From NCBI RefSeq assembly GCF_021134715.1, contig NC_060026.1:14127001-14191000 (forward strand): 64,000 nt of DNA. Reading direction: 5' to 3'. The translations under genes were made by a program, and so were the position numbers. This DNA is from Daphnia pulex (lineage: Eukaryota; Arthropoda; Branchiopoda; Diplostraca; Daphniidae). How positions within the stretch are numbered: position 1 is the first letter of the stretch; every line of letters begins with the position of its first letter. Below the pieces are notes generated by a model that searched no databases, had not been told where the DNA came from, and worked only from the letters and a program-made list of their open reading frames with translations. Below, piece by piece: positions 42,288 through 54,292 of the stretch.

Positions 42288-44472
42288 TTAGTTATTCATT
42301 GCGCCGATTTTTTCTTCCAGCATCCATCCAATGAAATGGTAGACTGAGCTAAGATACGCTTCTTTCGTCCTGGAAGAAAGCGCCACACAAATTTGATCGC
42401 CTGGTTGCAAATCCAGCATAGCCTGGATAGGTACTAATTTAAAACTATCTGTGGCGAGCACTGACCCTCCAAAATTATCATAACTGACTACGCTGTTGTT
42501 CAAATAGAGAACGATTTCAAAAAATTGCGAAGCGGAGGATTGGGCTGCTGGCATCGCCGACAAACCGGAGAAGGAAAAGAAATAAGTTCCCGCCCGGCTA
42601 ACCGTGAAAATGCCTGTTGTTTCATCCATGGCTTCCCCTCTGTTGACCAGCGAATATTTGTATGTTATGGGCACTCCAATTTCGTCAAATTTATTGGATC
42701 TTCGTACGTTGAAGAAAGTGGGCGTCGACTTGACGTCAGCGTAGCCAATCAATTTCTGGAATCCTGTCGACATAAAGTGTGAACTTTTATTGTCAAAAGT
42801 GACGTCATTTTGATCAACCATCTAAATATAGTATATACCTGTTTTGTCGTTGTATTTATTGAAGTCGCAGAAAACCGTTTCCACCATAGCGGAGCCCATG
42901 ACTAAATAAATTCCGCTCAGGGAGTGTCCAGTCCGCCAAAGGTCTTCACAGGAGGTCGGCATGACTATCCCCTGTCCGCTGCATTCGAAACTGCCCAACG
43001 TGTGGACGCCGGACGACGTTCTCAGTTGAGTCCGACCGAAATTCAGGCCCGTGACGGGCAAAAGGTTTTTTTCTCTAATGACACCTGCCGACATAATTTT
43101 CCGAATCAATTTTAGAACTATTATATAGTCGATTTGATATACCAGAGTCGAATAACTGAGATGGAGAGAGAGAATCGCAATTGCATTTGACGTTAGGATC
43201 GACACAATTTCCATCGATTCCGCACTGGCAGGTGTGGGTCCCCTCGTCGATGTTTTCAACTCCGGACCAAAAGTATCTGGCGCTTCCGCTTCTGTCGTTC
43301 CACCAACTATAGGCGATGTTGTTTAACTCGAGCGGAGCGCTTTTGCAATCGTACTGTATAATGAAACGTACATTATTAAAAAATTGCAAAGATGTTACAG
43401 TTAATCTTGCGGGTCGGTTTAATTTACTTGAATGGACTGGTGGCACTCGGCAGAACATTTAGACAAGGCAGTTAATTGCTCCATTGTTGCGTTGTAGTTG
43501 ATGGTTCGTGAATAACATCCGACACCGGCACAATGGCCCACGTCCACTGGCGATTCGCTGTCGTGTTCGATCACAGTCGATCCTTATTTAATTAAAATTG
43601 CATACGAATGTTATTTTAGCTGAAATATCAATGACACAATACCTGTTGTCATGTTACAATAAACGTAGATTGGGGAACCACCGACTCTGTTGCCATCAGG
43701 ATCGATCCAGTACATTCCGGACGGGAGCGAAGCGTCCGCCAAACGAATTTCGTTACACGTTCTGTAATTGCCGTTGCTGATCGGTCCACTATTCAAGGAT
43801 TTGTCAATTCCATTTGAGGGCTGACTGGGAGCAGCAGCTGGTGACGCCCTATCGTTTTGCAGAGCTAAAATCAAGAGCTCCTGGTGTTTGACTTTGGTTT
43901 CCAGTTGATTGATTTTCGTTGCCTGTTCCTTCCTCATTTTATTCTTGAATTAGAACCAAGCGACAAATAATTAATTGATTTGCATACATATACGAAGAAT
44001 AAAATGCAATAAAAAAGGAAAAAGATGACTTACGTGTTCCTTGAAATCTTTTATCATTTGGATATTTGTTTTCTCCACTTGAATCACTTTGATTTCAATC
44101 TGCTCATACGTTGCCTCAAGGTGACTGAATTTCTTTTCAATTTCCTCATTTGGGCTCATTTGGGCTTTGATTTCCACAAGTTGAACATTTTGGGCTGCGA
44201 TGATTTCATTCATGTCCTCCAAAGCAAAATTCATCTGCAACTTTGATCAGGAAAAAAAACAAAAAAACAACAACAACAAAACCGACAACAACAATACCGT
44301 TTAAAGCGAAAGAGATAATGAGAATCTTTCATTGTTTTGATTATATACTCACGTAATTTTCCACGTATTTGTCCATTTTTTGCTGGGTTCCCCGCAGCGA
44401 AGCAGTCAACCAAGCCACGTACAAAACGGTCAACACCTGAGTGATCAGCATTGGGGTCCAAGAAAGATCCAT
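42288..44472 (-). CDS. Secreted coiled-coil / neurexin-IV-like / C1q protein
   Basis: Exons on the minus strand: 44353-44472, 44034-44234, 43643-43943, 43428-43582, 43143-43353, 42839-43084, 42288-42763; 569 residues in frame. Order: hydrophobic signal or anchor (MLITQVLTVLYVAWLTASL), coiled coil of about 100 residues, a fibrinogen-like start (TCNEIRLADASLPSGMYWI ... VYCNMTTG), a Cys-rich module (YDCKSAPLELNNIAYSWWND, then CQCGIDGNC, CNCDS and LLPVTGLNFGRT) as in neurexin-IV/Caspr proteins, a second fibrinogen-like start (MPTSCEDLWRTGHSLSGIY), and a C-terminal C1q domain ending MLEEKIGAMNN. The family binds ligands outside the cell; lectin-like immune recognition or adhesion is inference. No frame break. 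Confidence 0.88.
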
Positions 44473-45248
44473 TGCGGCGATTCTTTACCGACTGACTTTA
44501 CCGGTTCTTAATTCACGATATTTATATGCATTTTATGCAAGCCTAGGCGCATGCATGTACACCTATGATGAATCACGATTGCCGAAATATCATACATGAC
44601 CGCAAGATAAAAAACACTTATCAGGGATTAGTGCTCATAAAGTCAAGGGGTATTTTACATTTGAAATATTCGAAAAAGACGAAAAAGATTTTTGTAGTTT
44701 AAATTGGCGTTGAAAAATTAACTCACCTGTCATATTCTGTAGATTAATATTGAGAAAATTATTGCATTTTGCTAGTTTTATAAATACATTTATCGTTTTT
44801 ACTTCAAGCGACATATAATATCAGACGCTTTTGTTATTGCGCACATGTTCTTTATCTCGTTGGTTTTTGTATAATTTATTTATTTTTATCTTGTTGATTA
44901 AAGCGAGCCGTTTTGCATCACGTAATCAATTGTTGCGCTCAAACTCCAAGAATTTCTCTGCTGTTTTAATATTTCTATAGACATTGAACGTAATTAAATC
45001 GACGAGATTTCGGTGCCAATCTCTTCTCGGAAGAAGAAGTTTTAAATCGGAAACATAAACCGAAACGAACTGGATCCAATTCCCTTGTCCCATCGAAATG
45101 CGCAAGAATTTTCCGGTTCTTCTTGCAATCAAAGGACAAAATCGAAAAGACGACGATGGAAAACATTTCAGTTGTTGCATAACATCTGCAACAAAGTTAT
45201 TCCATATAAAAGGAAAGTTCAGTCGCCAAACCATGTTCCATTCACATC
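44473..45248. other. Divergent intergenic region
   Basis: Lies between the start codons of the minus-strand C1q gene and the next plus-strand secreted gene. A TATA box (CATATAAAAGG) lies at about 45,203-45,213, some 40 bases before the latter start. Opposed short open frames at 44,926-45,304 have no support. Confidence 0.5.
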
Positions 45249-45775
45249 ATGTCTTCCAAACAGGTAAATCTGCAATCGCCATTCGATTATTATTAATTTG
45301 TTAGAATTTTATAATTAAAAGAAAATCATTTTATTCAGGTGTTATTTTTGCTGATCGTTGCGGCTTTTGTAGTTTTCTCCGCGCTGGGCAGGCCGACGGA
45401 AATAGTCGATTCGGCGCTGAAAGATAATCCGCCGACTGGCGTCATACGGGTCCGCTTTCCATCGCATTCCGGACTGGAAGAAGTTGAAATTTTCAACCGA
45501 TTATTAGAACCCTCATCAGGTGGGATGAAAACTGAGCAGCCGAATAATCAAAAGAATCTCCAGAAAGGCATCGGTTTAGAATCAAAGGGAAAAGGTAATA
45601 ATATAGAATCAAAGATAACTGTAATTTGTATCAAGAATACGAGTTAAATTTGGTAAATTTCTTAGACCAACCGATGGTGGATTCCCTTAACCCGACGCCG
45701 GAGCAAAGAGGAAATTTCGAGCCTGGACAGATCGATCCTAATCAAGCGGAAGTCGATGAATCACAACAACAATAA
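45249..45775 (+). CDS. Small secreted protein of the micro-exon family
   Basis: Function not recognised. Exons: 45249-45263 (MSSKQ), 45339-45594, 45666-45775; 126 residues in frame. The signal peptide spans the splice (VLFLLIVAAFVVFSALG) and the mature part starts near RPTEIVDSALKDNPPTG. The motif GVIRVRFPS...EEVEIFNRLLEP parallels GILRIRYFL...EELELSDLF in the next gene downstream. The rest is Gln/Asn/Pro-rich and ends DESQQQ. There is no furin-like site and no Gly-rich tail, so it may be a shortened member. TATA at about 45,205, AATAAA at 45,919. Confidence 0.8.
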
Positions 45776-46924
45776 CCATATAACTTAATCGAGTATGGAA
45801 TTTTTTCTTTCTATATTAAAAAAATCCCCTACGACAACCTTTTAAGGGCGGAGTTGATTGCGGTGAGTCACACACGCTCAGATCGAAAATTGTATTGCTG
45901 AAAGGCTCTTGGTTGAAAAATAAACAAGGATTTTAGTGTAATCTACTGTTTACGATTATTATTATGTATATGAACGTGTAAAACACGTCTATAGGTCATA
46001 TCTCTTGGTCAAATGAACACGGTCTTAACCTTTTTACTGAAATCTCTTTTTTTTTTGTCGGCGGTAACGTATAATTGAAAGGTGACATTACAATTGTTAT
46101 CGCTCTATTCAATTCAAAAGATATTACTCTTTCTTTCCCCTCCAATTGCGTAATATTCCTACTTGTCTTGAATGTACATGTTCATTCATTCATAAGGTAA
46201 TAAATCTTAATTCAATTCTAAACTCAACTTCCGATCTATTGGGCGTCCCTATTTCTATAAAAGGACGTCCATCATAAAGATCGTCATCCGTAAAATCCAC
46301 CAACGAAATCGTGTCGTAAGATTTCAATACAACGACGTTGCCATCCGCCATCTTCTTCTTAATTTGCATATCATCAATTTAAACTTTTATTTTGTCCCAA
46401 GGGGAAGACCGGCAAGACCCCATAGAATTTGACAGGGCGAGCACAAAAATACCTTCCCTTTATGTATAAATAACGTGTTGCATCATCGTGTGCGACTTGT
46501 TTCCGTAGCTGCCATTGCCGATTGTAGAGCAGGTCGACGGTCGAGCTGTTATCACCAATCAACAAAATCAAAGATCAAAGTCGAAAAATGTCCACTCGGA
46601 AGTCGTAAGATAATAGATAACAAACAAATAAAATTCTGGCGACCATAGCAGCGAAAAAGTACTTTCGCTCCAAAGGGAATTGTTGATTGCTGAAAACGTT
46701 TTAAAAAACTTTGGTTTTGGTTTTTCTTTCTAAGAAAGTCAAATGAAAAAAAGGACCTAAGCAATTCCCTCGATAATTGAAAATTCTTTCGAAAAATCTG
46801 GAATCAAATTTGGCGATAGCGGCAATCGACAAAAGTCGAAAAGATGACGATGACAAGTGGACGTCGCTTACGACCCTATATAAAGCTTAGCTCGATTGCA
46901 CAAGTCTAGCATTCCATCCCTGGC
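45776..46924. other. Intergenic region
   Basis: Holds the 3' UTR of the preceding gene and a TATA box (CTATATAAAGC) at about 46,876-46,886 for the following one. Short minus-strand frames at 46374-46764 lack splice or domain support. Confidence 0.5.
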
Positions 46925-48217
46925 ATGATGGCTTATTCCCGACAGGTAAACAAAATTTCATCCAACCGGAACTATGTAACTAGTACTTGAATTCATTAAT
47001 TTTAATAACTTAAAATAACTAACAACTCTAATTTATTTAAATTACTATTTAATATTATTACGTCATTTCTGATAATTAATGTCTGGCTATTATTTATGCA
47101 GATTTTAGTGCTGCTGATAGCAGCTGTCTTATGCAATCACGTGATGGGCAGACCCTCGAAGACCAAGGACGATTGTTCCTTCACCAGACAGAAACCCTCA
47201 GTCGGAATATTGCGCATCCGTTATTTCCTGTTTGGTGATGATTTTATCTCTCAAGAGGAGCTGGAACTTTCTGATCTTTTTGATCGGGAACCGACTGCTG
47301 GACGAGACAAGATTCCCCCGTCGGGTACGAATGAGCAGATGCGTCCGACAGATCAAAAGGGCCAGCCGAATCAGCCGATGCGCCCGGGCAATCAAAAGGA
47401 AAATCAACCGACGACGAAGCCCCCGGTCCCGATTCCAAGACAACCGGAAGGCCAGCAAGTCAATCCACAAAATCAAGAACAACTTCCTGGTAATCCACCA
47501 ATGGTCGATCCTTCCAAGACCGGTGTCCCATTGCCCGATGAGTCGGTGAACCAACTGGAACAACAGAAAATTCAAAATCCAAATCCGCCGGTGTTTTTGC
47601 CTGGACAGTCGACCCAAATGTGGGGACCCATCTCTGAAGACAAGGATCGCAATCAGGAACCGTTGGAGCAACTGAATGCGCCCAACATTCTACAACAACC
47701 AAAATCCCAGCAAACCCAACAACAGCCCCAACAAAGGCAACCGCAACAACAGCCCCAACAGCAGACCCAACAGCAACCATTCCAACCTGAGCAACAACCT
47801 CAACAGCCTCAACAAGAATTACAACCCCAATTCCAACAACAGCCTCAACAGCAAGATCAGCGCCAACAACAACCTCGACAAGAATTTCAACAACTTCAAC
47901 AACAGCTCCAACAAGGTCAGCCGCAGCAACCTCAACAACAACAACCTCGAGCCACGGAAAGAAGAAATAAACGATGGCAGCCACCTTTCCGTCAAGTTCC
48001 TTCCGATTACGACGATTCGTATCCCCGTTACGAGAGGGATTTCCTCTATCCCCGTTCCGGAGGGATTTTCAGACAAGCCGACGACACTCAGCGTTCCTTG
48101 GACGGCACAAGGCCAGCGACCAACACCAACACGGACTTGGGCATTCTAGACGACAGGTCCGGCTACCTACGGCCAAGAAACGACGGCGGTGGCGTCGACA
48201 TCGACTTGAACGTGTGA
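46925..48217 (+). CDS. Secreted Gln/Pro-rich pro-protein
   Basis: Function not recognised. Exons: 46925-46945 (MMAYSRQ) and 47102-48217; 378 residues. The signal peptide spans the splice (ILVLLIAAVLCNHVMG). Then come RPSKTKDDCSF, the shared block GILRIRYFLFGDD..EELELSDLF, a Pro/Gln/Asn-rich stretch, and a long run built on PQQQPQQ-type repeats (about 47,690-47,945). A furin-type site RRNKR lies at about 47,960-47,974, followed by an acidic, Tyr-containing tail ending GGGVDIDLNV. The plan (signal, low-complexity body, R-X-K-R, acidic tail ending DID) matches the gene at 40,784. A matrix, cuticle or silk-like role is only a guess from composition. Confidence 0.85.
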
Positions 48218-48309
48218 AAAGAACTTGGATCAGAATTTCGAAAATAATTTCTTACACGTTTGTTTCTTCAATTTTATATCTACTCTTGTTTTTTTTTGTT
48301 ATTATTCGT

Positions 48310-49134
48310 TTATCTCGATGTAACGGGTCGTGTTTCAATATACTTCTTGATAGTTGGGATGTCGCCGACGTGTTGAATCAATTTCTTCAAGTGAGGGTGG
48401 CTCTCGAGCACTTGGCCGCCCAGATGGTCCATCATCGGAGTGGTAAAATATGCGTAATAAGCGATATCAGCCCAAGTCAGCTAACACAGAAAGATTCATT
48501 AGCTTCCTGTCAATTTAATTTGATTCGCAAAATAATTAATTCTTACCGCATTGCCGACCAAAAATCCACTGCCGTTCTTGATCAGGATTTCCTCAATCTT
48601 TTTGGCGTGAGGCTGAATCATTTCTTCGTTCACTTTGTCGAATATTTCTTGCTGCTTCTCCGGATCCTTCTCTCGTGCAACGGGTCTCATTCCTGGACAA
48701 TCACGCAAGACAATTCATTAAATTATTTGACTGGCCGATTAAGACCGAAAATTACCTGCGTGTAAATCGTAAACGCAATCGATAAACATGTCCGCCTGAC
48801 TTTGCTCCCATTCGTTCTGCCCGGCCAGTTGGTGCTGCCTAGCCAAATAGCGGGCAATAGTGTTGGACTGGGCCAGCAAATTAACTCCGTCCACTTGCAA
48901 AACGGGTATCTGTTTAAACGGCATATCTAGTTGAATAATTACAGCGCCAAATCAGATTATTTGAACCACATTACCAATTAAATTTAAGATGGTATATGTA
49001 CCTTGTTTGATGGCTGGCCAATCGCTGTGTTCAATGCGGTAATCTTCGAACGGGACGTTGGCGCAGCTCAAAATCAACCGGGAAAGTTCCGCTCTTCCTC
49101 GTACGTTAAAGTAAATCAGTTTATAATTTGGCAT
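48310..49134 (-). CDS. Glutathione S-transferase, sigma class, GST-A
   Basis: Exons on the minus strand: 49002-49134, 48756-48926, 48547-48692, 48310-48480; 206 residues. Starts MPNYKLIYFNVRGRAELSR. The glutathione-site exon reads MPFKQIPVLQVDGVNLLAQ then NTIARYLARQHQL. The C-terminal domain has LTWADIAYYAYF and ends RPVTSR. Intron positions and phases equal those of GST-1. First of three tandem minus-strand copies. No damage seen; expected to be an active cytosolic detoxification enzyme. Confidence 0.95.
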
Positions 49135-49417
49135 CTTTTCACTTAATTATTTTTTAACAGATGGGATATTGTTTCAAACGAACGCAGTCCTAAGACTGGG
49201 CGACTGTGGTTTTGTTGGCTCTCTTCTTATCAACTCGTTATTATTTTAAAAAGATAAAAGTGTATGTGTCTTAGCAACCAAACTTTGGTGTCCGATTTCT
49301 ATACAACAAAGACCATCAATCACACTGGGATCGGGGCCCTCTAGCGACAGGGAAGGCGGGGCATAGAATAAAGATAGTGAGAGCTACAAATTTGGTCCTG
49401 TACAAAGTTGGATCAAT

Positions 49418-50251
49418 CTAGTTTTTTCGGAGCCTTTTTTCGATATACTTTTTGATGGTTGGGATGTCGCCGATGTGTTTCATCAATTCCCTTAAATGCG
49501 GATGATCATCCAGCACTTGGCCGCCAAAGAGTTCCATGATCGGGGTAGTAAAATAAGCGTAATACGCCAAGTCAGCCCATGTTAACTATATTAAGAATCG
49601 ATTAGTTAAAGGTCAATTTAAAAAGTAAATTTCTTACCGCATTGCCGACCAGATATCCGCTACCGTTGTTGATTAATAGCTGCTCGATGACTTCAGCGTG
49701 AGGCTGGACCATGTCTTGATTAATTTTGTCGAATAATTCTTGCTGCTTTTCCAGATCTTTCTCTCGAGTGATGGGGCACATTCCTTAACACGCAAAAGGA
49801 AAACATGTTAATCATTCAGTCAAAGATAATTTTCACACTGCATATGTCAGTGTAGAAACGGAAACGATATACCTGCGTGGAGATAACACATGCAGTCAAC
49901 AATCATGTCCGCCCTAGTTTCCTCCCATTGATTCTGTCCGGCCAGCCCGTGCTGGCGGGCTAAATATCGGGCAATGGCGTTAGATTGATGAGATTCTAAA
50001 TGGACTCCATCAACTTCCAAAATGGGCACCTGTCTGAATGACGTATCTGAAGTAGAAAAAAGGGGAAATTTAAAATAATTTGGGTATACAAGAATTAATT
50101 AGGGTAATAAAACCTTGTTTGATGGACGGCCAATCGCTATGTCCACAGTGGATATCTTCGAACGGAACTCCGGCGCAGTGCAGTATTAGTCGAGCGAGAT
50201 CTGCTCGGCCTCTTGCGTTGGAGTAAATCAATTTGTAGTTTGGTATTTTCA
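49418..50251 (-). CDS. Glutathione S-transferase, sigma class, GST-B (start codon unusual)
   Basis: Exons: 50114-50251, 49873-50046, 49638-49783, 49418-49585. The frame is open through all four. It reads KIPNYKLIYSNARGRADLA, PILEVDGVHLESHQSNAIAR and YLARQHGLAGQNQW, and ends KKYIEKRLRKN in place of the usual RPVTS. Where GST-A has ATGCCAAAT, this copy has ATACCAAAC, so the ancestral ATG is lost. The exon starts with TG just after an acceptor (TTTTAG). An upstream exon ending in A, for example CAAA|GTATTA near 50,317, would give a split ATG reading MKIPNYKL. One extra residue in exon 2 and the altered tail also set it apart. It may be expressed from the split start or be decaying. Confidence 0.8.
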
Positions 50252-50721
50252 CTAAAATAAGAATTAAACTGTTAAATAGATATCGACCAGGATAGAAAAT
50301 ACAATTTAAAAAATAATACTTTGAAGTAGTGTGTAGTCCTTCCGTGTTGAAACTGAATCCAGTCTGACGAGAATAGCGGCAGCAAATTACAGAAAAACTT
50401 ATTCTGCCAAGTGTGTGGGGGTAGCGGCTACTCTTATCTTAGCGCAATTACGTGCGTGATCTCGTTTCGAGGCCAAACTTACCGTGGGTGTTGTATGAAA
50501 GATTGTAAACGATGGACTCTCGCTCACTCGAAAGAGCACCTTAATCAAGGACGTTGTTGGAGGGCAAAAATCATTACGCTTCCAGCACCCACACAAATTT
50601 AGAAACGTCACCTCATCTCTAGGCTACCCTTTTTATTGTAATCTTAAAAAATGTATCACATTGTCGTAAGGAAATAATGCGGATGTGATAATTTGGGAAC
50701 AATAGGCCTGATATGGCGTAT
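50252..50721. other. Short intergenic region between GST-B and GST-C
   Basis: Holds the presumed 5' region of GST-B and the 3' flank of GST-C. The stretch 50,630-50,721 matches the downstream flank of GST-1 in inverse orientation. A Cys-containing plus-strand frame at 50411-50602 has no support. Confidence 0.45.
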
Positions 50722-51550
50722 TTATCCAGATGTAACAGGACGGGTCTCGACGTATTTTTGAATGTTGGGATTGTTGCCGACCGTCTCGATTAGTTTCTTG
50801 AGATGAGGCGCCTTGGTAAGGACTTCACCTCCCAAGCGCGTCATGATGGGGGTCGTGAAATAAGCATAGTACGCGATGTCAGCCCAAGTTAACTAAATAA
50901 TTAAATAGAGTTTAGCATTGAAGGGACATACAGTTTCAAAAATAAATCAACTGAACTGACCCCCTGTCCCACCAGATGACCGCTACCATTCTTGACAAGG
51001 TGTTGCTCAACCTTCTCCAAGTGTGGTTGAATTGTATCTTGGTTGACTTTATCGAATAGCTCCTTTTGCTTTACAGGATCTGTTTCCCATGTTGGTGTCC
51101 TCATTGCTGTTTATGAATAAACCCGATATGAAGTTTCATGCCCATAACAAATACAACAATTATCTATAGAAAAATACCTCCATGCAAATCATAGATGCAG
51201 TCAACATACATGTCGGCTTGGCTCTGTTCCCAGTCGTTTTGACCAGCCAGTCCATGTTGGCGGGCCAAGTAGCGAGCAATTGTGTGCGACTGAGCCAACA
51301 TTTTCTCTCCATCTACCTCCAACACAGGGACTTGTCCAAACGGCATTTCTGAAAATGTCAATTAGAATATTATTTCTACATTTCTGGATAAAAAGTGAAA
51401 ATAATGTTAAAAATTACTGGATTTAAATGCAGGCCAATCTTTGCCCTCGAAACGGAAATCCTCGAAAGGAACACCGGCGCAGTGCAAAATCAAACGAGAA
51501 AGTTCTCCTCGTCCTCGGACATTGAAGTAGTAGAGTTTGTAGCCCGGCAT
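50722..51550 (-). CDS. Glutathione S-transferase, sigma class, GST-C
   Basis: Exons on the minus strand: 51418-51550, 51178-51348, 50961-51106, 50722-50892; 206 residues. Starts MPGYKLYYFNVRGRGELSR. The glutathione-site exon reads MPFGQVPVLEVDGEKMLAQ then HTIARYLARQHGL. It ends RPVTSG. Exons 3 and 4 and the following flank are nearly identical to GST-1 at 39,524-40,010, while exons 1 and 2 differ more. This points to partial gene conversion or a recent inverted duplication. No damage seen. Confidence 0.95.
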
Positions 51551-54292
51551 TTTTCAAGGCACTCTGATAACATTTCGCTTTTGTCATTAGAAAATAGGCA
51601 AAACATTTTGCGTCGAAATATCATTTTTACCTGATTCAGATAACAGCTGATTAATTCGACAGACGATGTGTCAAAACACAACACGGCACCTAACGGAGCA
51701 GAAAAGGACTGAACCAAAAACTGTGCGTTCAACGTTTGAAAAATATTTATGAAAATGCGATAAGCATAAAGCAGAGATAATATATATGGGCATATGGCTT
51801 ATAAAAGCTGATAAAGCTTTTAAACTCTTGTCAGAGTCTGATGTCAACCTCCATTCTTCCAACGTTCAAAAGCTCAAAATAAAAATCTTGTATTGATTAT
51901 GTATTTAGTTTTCCCATTAGCGATTTATAACTCAAAGACAACTTAAATCCCGAACGTCAACAAAGAAATCACGTGAAAAAGAAACGATTGTAAAAGTATT
52001 TTTAAAAACTTTAGTCCTCTCCCAAAAGATAACCGAATATCTGACTTAATATGTATATATCCAGTCAATTATTTGAAAAAGGTTTATCGTGTTATTTGTT
52101 ATGAACGGATTGCACGATTTCTTTTTGACGACGACGACGACGATCCGGGACTGTTATATTAGCCACTCAGGAATTCCTGTCGTGTATTCGACAGAGAGTT
52201 ATATTTATATGAATGCGGATGATGAAATATCATTCAGTCTGTCAACTCATTGGTCACGATTTTCTTCCGAGTTCAACAGCATATTATACAACAATCTGAT
52301 ATGCTGAGCCCTACGTGTATATTAATACTACGCAAGTATAGACGCGTGATTTAGCATAAACAATTTAACATTGAACCACGTTGGATCCGGACAGTACTGG
52401 ATTTTTCTGCTGGATGCGCGCCGACTGCCGTGAATAGCCGCACTCCTTTTCGCAGCAAGCCAATTACGGTGGTAAAACGGATGCAGGTGTAATTATGCAG
52501 TTGGCGTGTTCACGAGCTTCATTACCCAAAATATAAGGAAAAACATTAAAATTCCAATAACCAACGCTGAGGTCAGCGCCATCTGCCATCCTAAAAATGA
52601 AGCCCACCAAAGTAACAAAACACATGTGTTTTCTTTTTTGAAATCAAACGAGTGCAAATAAGGTCACGATTTGGATATCTATCTTTTGGATTGAGAATAA
52701 AAGTCGGCCAATTAAAGGAATTTTTCGTCAAAGTGATTTTAATGACACGTAAAAAAAATGGCGTGCAACGTTATTAAATATTGGGTATTGCAGTCTGCTG
52801 GTGGAATCAAGTTTGTCAGAGATGGCATGTGCAGAGGCACTTATCACGAAAACCGGTGCTATTATATATCCATGTTGACGAACGAGTTCTTCCAGTCTTA
52901 TGTGTCACTGCAGAGGAGGCATCATTTCAAACTCTTTTTTGAATGAAATTTGTCGGAATGTAAGACAGGTCTCAGCTATAACATGTTTCATTGATATTGT
53001 TCTTATTTCTCTTGCATGTAGATGAGTTTCAACAGGTTTGCATTGAGATTTGATGCTTTTTCCCAAAAGTAGCTGTTGAATATTCCCCCGTCTCACCAAC
53101 CTACTGGCACACATTGGTTTCGTTTGCAGATTGTTACAAAATTTCAATCGCAAGCCAGGTAGGCATGGAACAGATGAAATCAATTGCAGTTTGCATTCAA
53201 TTTGACATTCCCAGTGGATGGGTATCTTATATAATTGAAACCCTACCCTCCCGTTCAATCGATCAACAGATGGCTCTTTAAAAAAAATTAGTGCCAGTTC
53301 TCATATTTTGTTTGATTTCCAGAATATGCTGATGGCAGGGGGTGAACCCAACGTACTGACCGAACCTGACCAGTTCACGAAAAAAATCCACATACAAGTT
53401 GCTGCGCCAATCGGTTCAAAGATCACCTTAAACTCCTTATCGTCAGTTTCCTGCTGTCAAAATGTCGCCCCAGATGTTTCGGTTCCGCAGAAGGGGCTAA
53501 TAAAAAACATTAGCAAAGTGAAATCTGGTACTCGGACACCACCACCAGCTTTTCGGGATCGAAAACAACAAACAAACAGAATAAATAGGAGAATCATATC
53601 GTTTTCGTCAAAAACCCAGCACACTTGTTGGCGGTGGGGACGTTGAGGATGAAACTGGAGCCTCTGATCCAGCTGTACCCAAGTGACCTTTGATGGCCCC
53701 TGTTATTTCTTATTTTCCAGTTTAAACTGTGCTGTGTCTCATCTCGGTGAATGAGTCTATCGCCAATGTATCAATAACGATCAACAGTCAATCCTGTCCT
53801 TGAGGAACTCTCTTGTTGTAATCATTTGGGTACAAGTTAACAGATCAACGGGGGTCAATCTATGTACATGATGCAGTTGGCAACTTATTTGATTCGGGGA
53901 AAAAGAGATGGCCAGTCTTTTTCGCCGTCCCATCTTGACAGAACCTGTCCATTCAGGCCTTTTCTTTTCCCTTTTATTTCAAATCCTCCTCTCCCCCTTT
54001 TCCACCCATTCGTCACCTCCCACTATCCCATCTGACTTGCCCAGCTGTGTGTGCGTGTGTGTGTGTATATATGCGCTTCATCAGCTGGGCTACTGCTACC
54101 CCCCAGTCGACGGCCGATCGCCCAGCCAATTGGACGTGCCCCCTTTTGTCTCTCTCTCCTTTTTTATTTTTGTTATTTTTGAAAAAATCAAATTGAAAAT
54201 AATCGGAAAATATTTTTCAGTGATGAACTTCAGTGTGTTTAGCTCTTAATTAAAAAACATTTGGAAAGAAAACAAACAAATCGGTTTGGAAA
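51551..54292. other. Intergenic region upstream of the bHLH gene
   Basis: No gene supported over 2.7 kb. A plus-strand segment at 53,323-53,470, preceded by an acceptor-like TTTCCAG, reads NMLMAGGEPNVLTEP and then IHIQVAAPIGSKITLNSLSS. Its second half vaguely resembles a CUB domain, but it lacks partners and is probably a relic. The last 300 bases include a GT microsatellite near 54,045-54,066 and pyrimidine-rich sequence, likely the 5' UTR of the bHLH gene. Confidence 0.4.

Noticed and set aside
47460-47984. Minus-strand Val/Ala-rich frame and two other frames over the Gln/Pro-rich gene
   Set aside because: Antisense and off-frame readings of CAA/CCN repeats; only the 47,102-48,217 plus frame has a spliced signal peptide.
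53308-53646. Possible CUB-like exon
   Set aside because: Only a faint resemblance over about 25 residues, no partner exon, and the reading runs on into non-coding sequence; kept only as a note in the intergenic entry.
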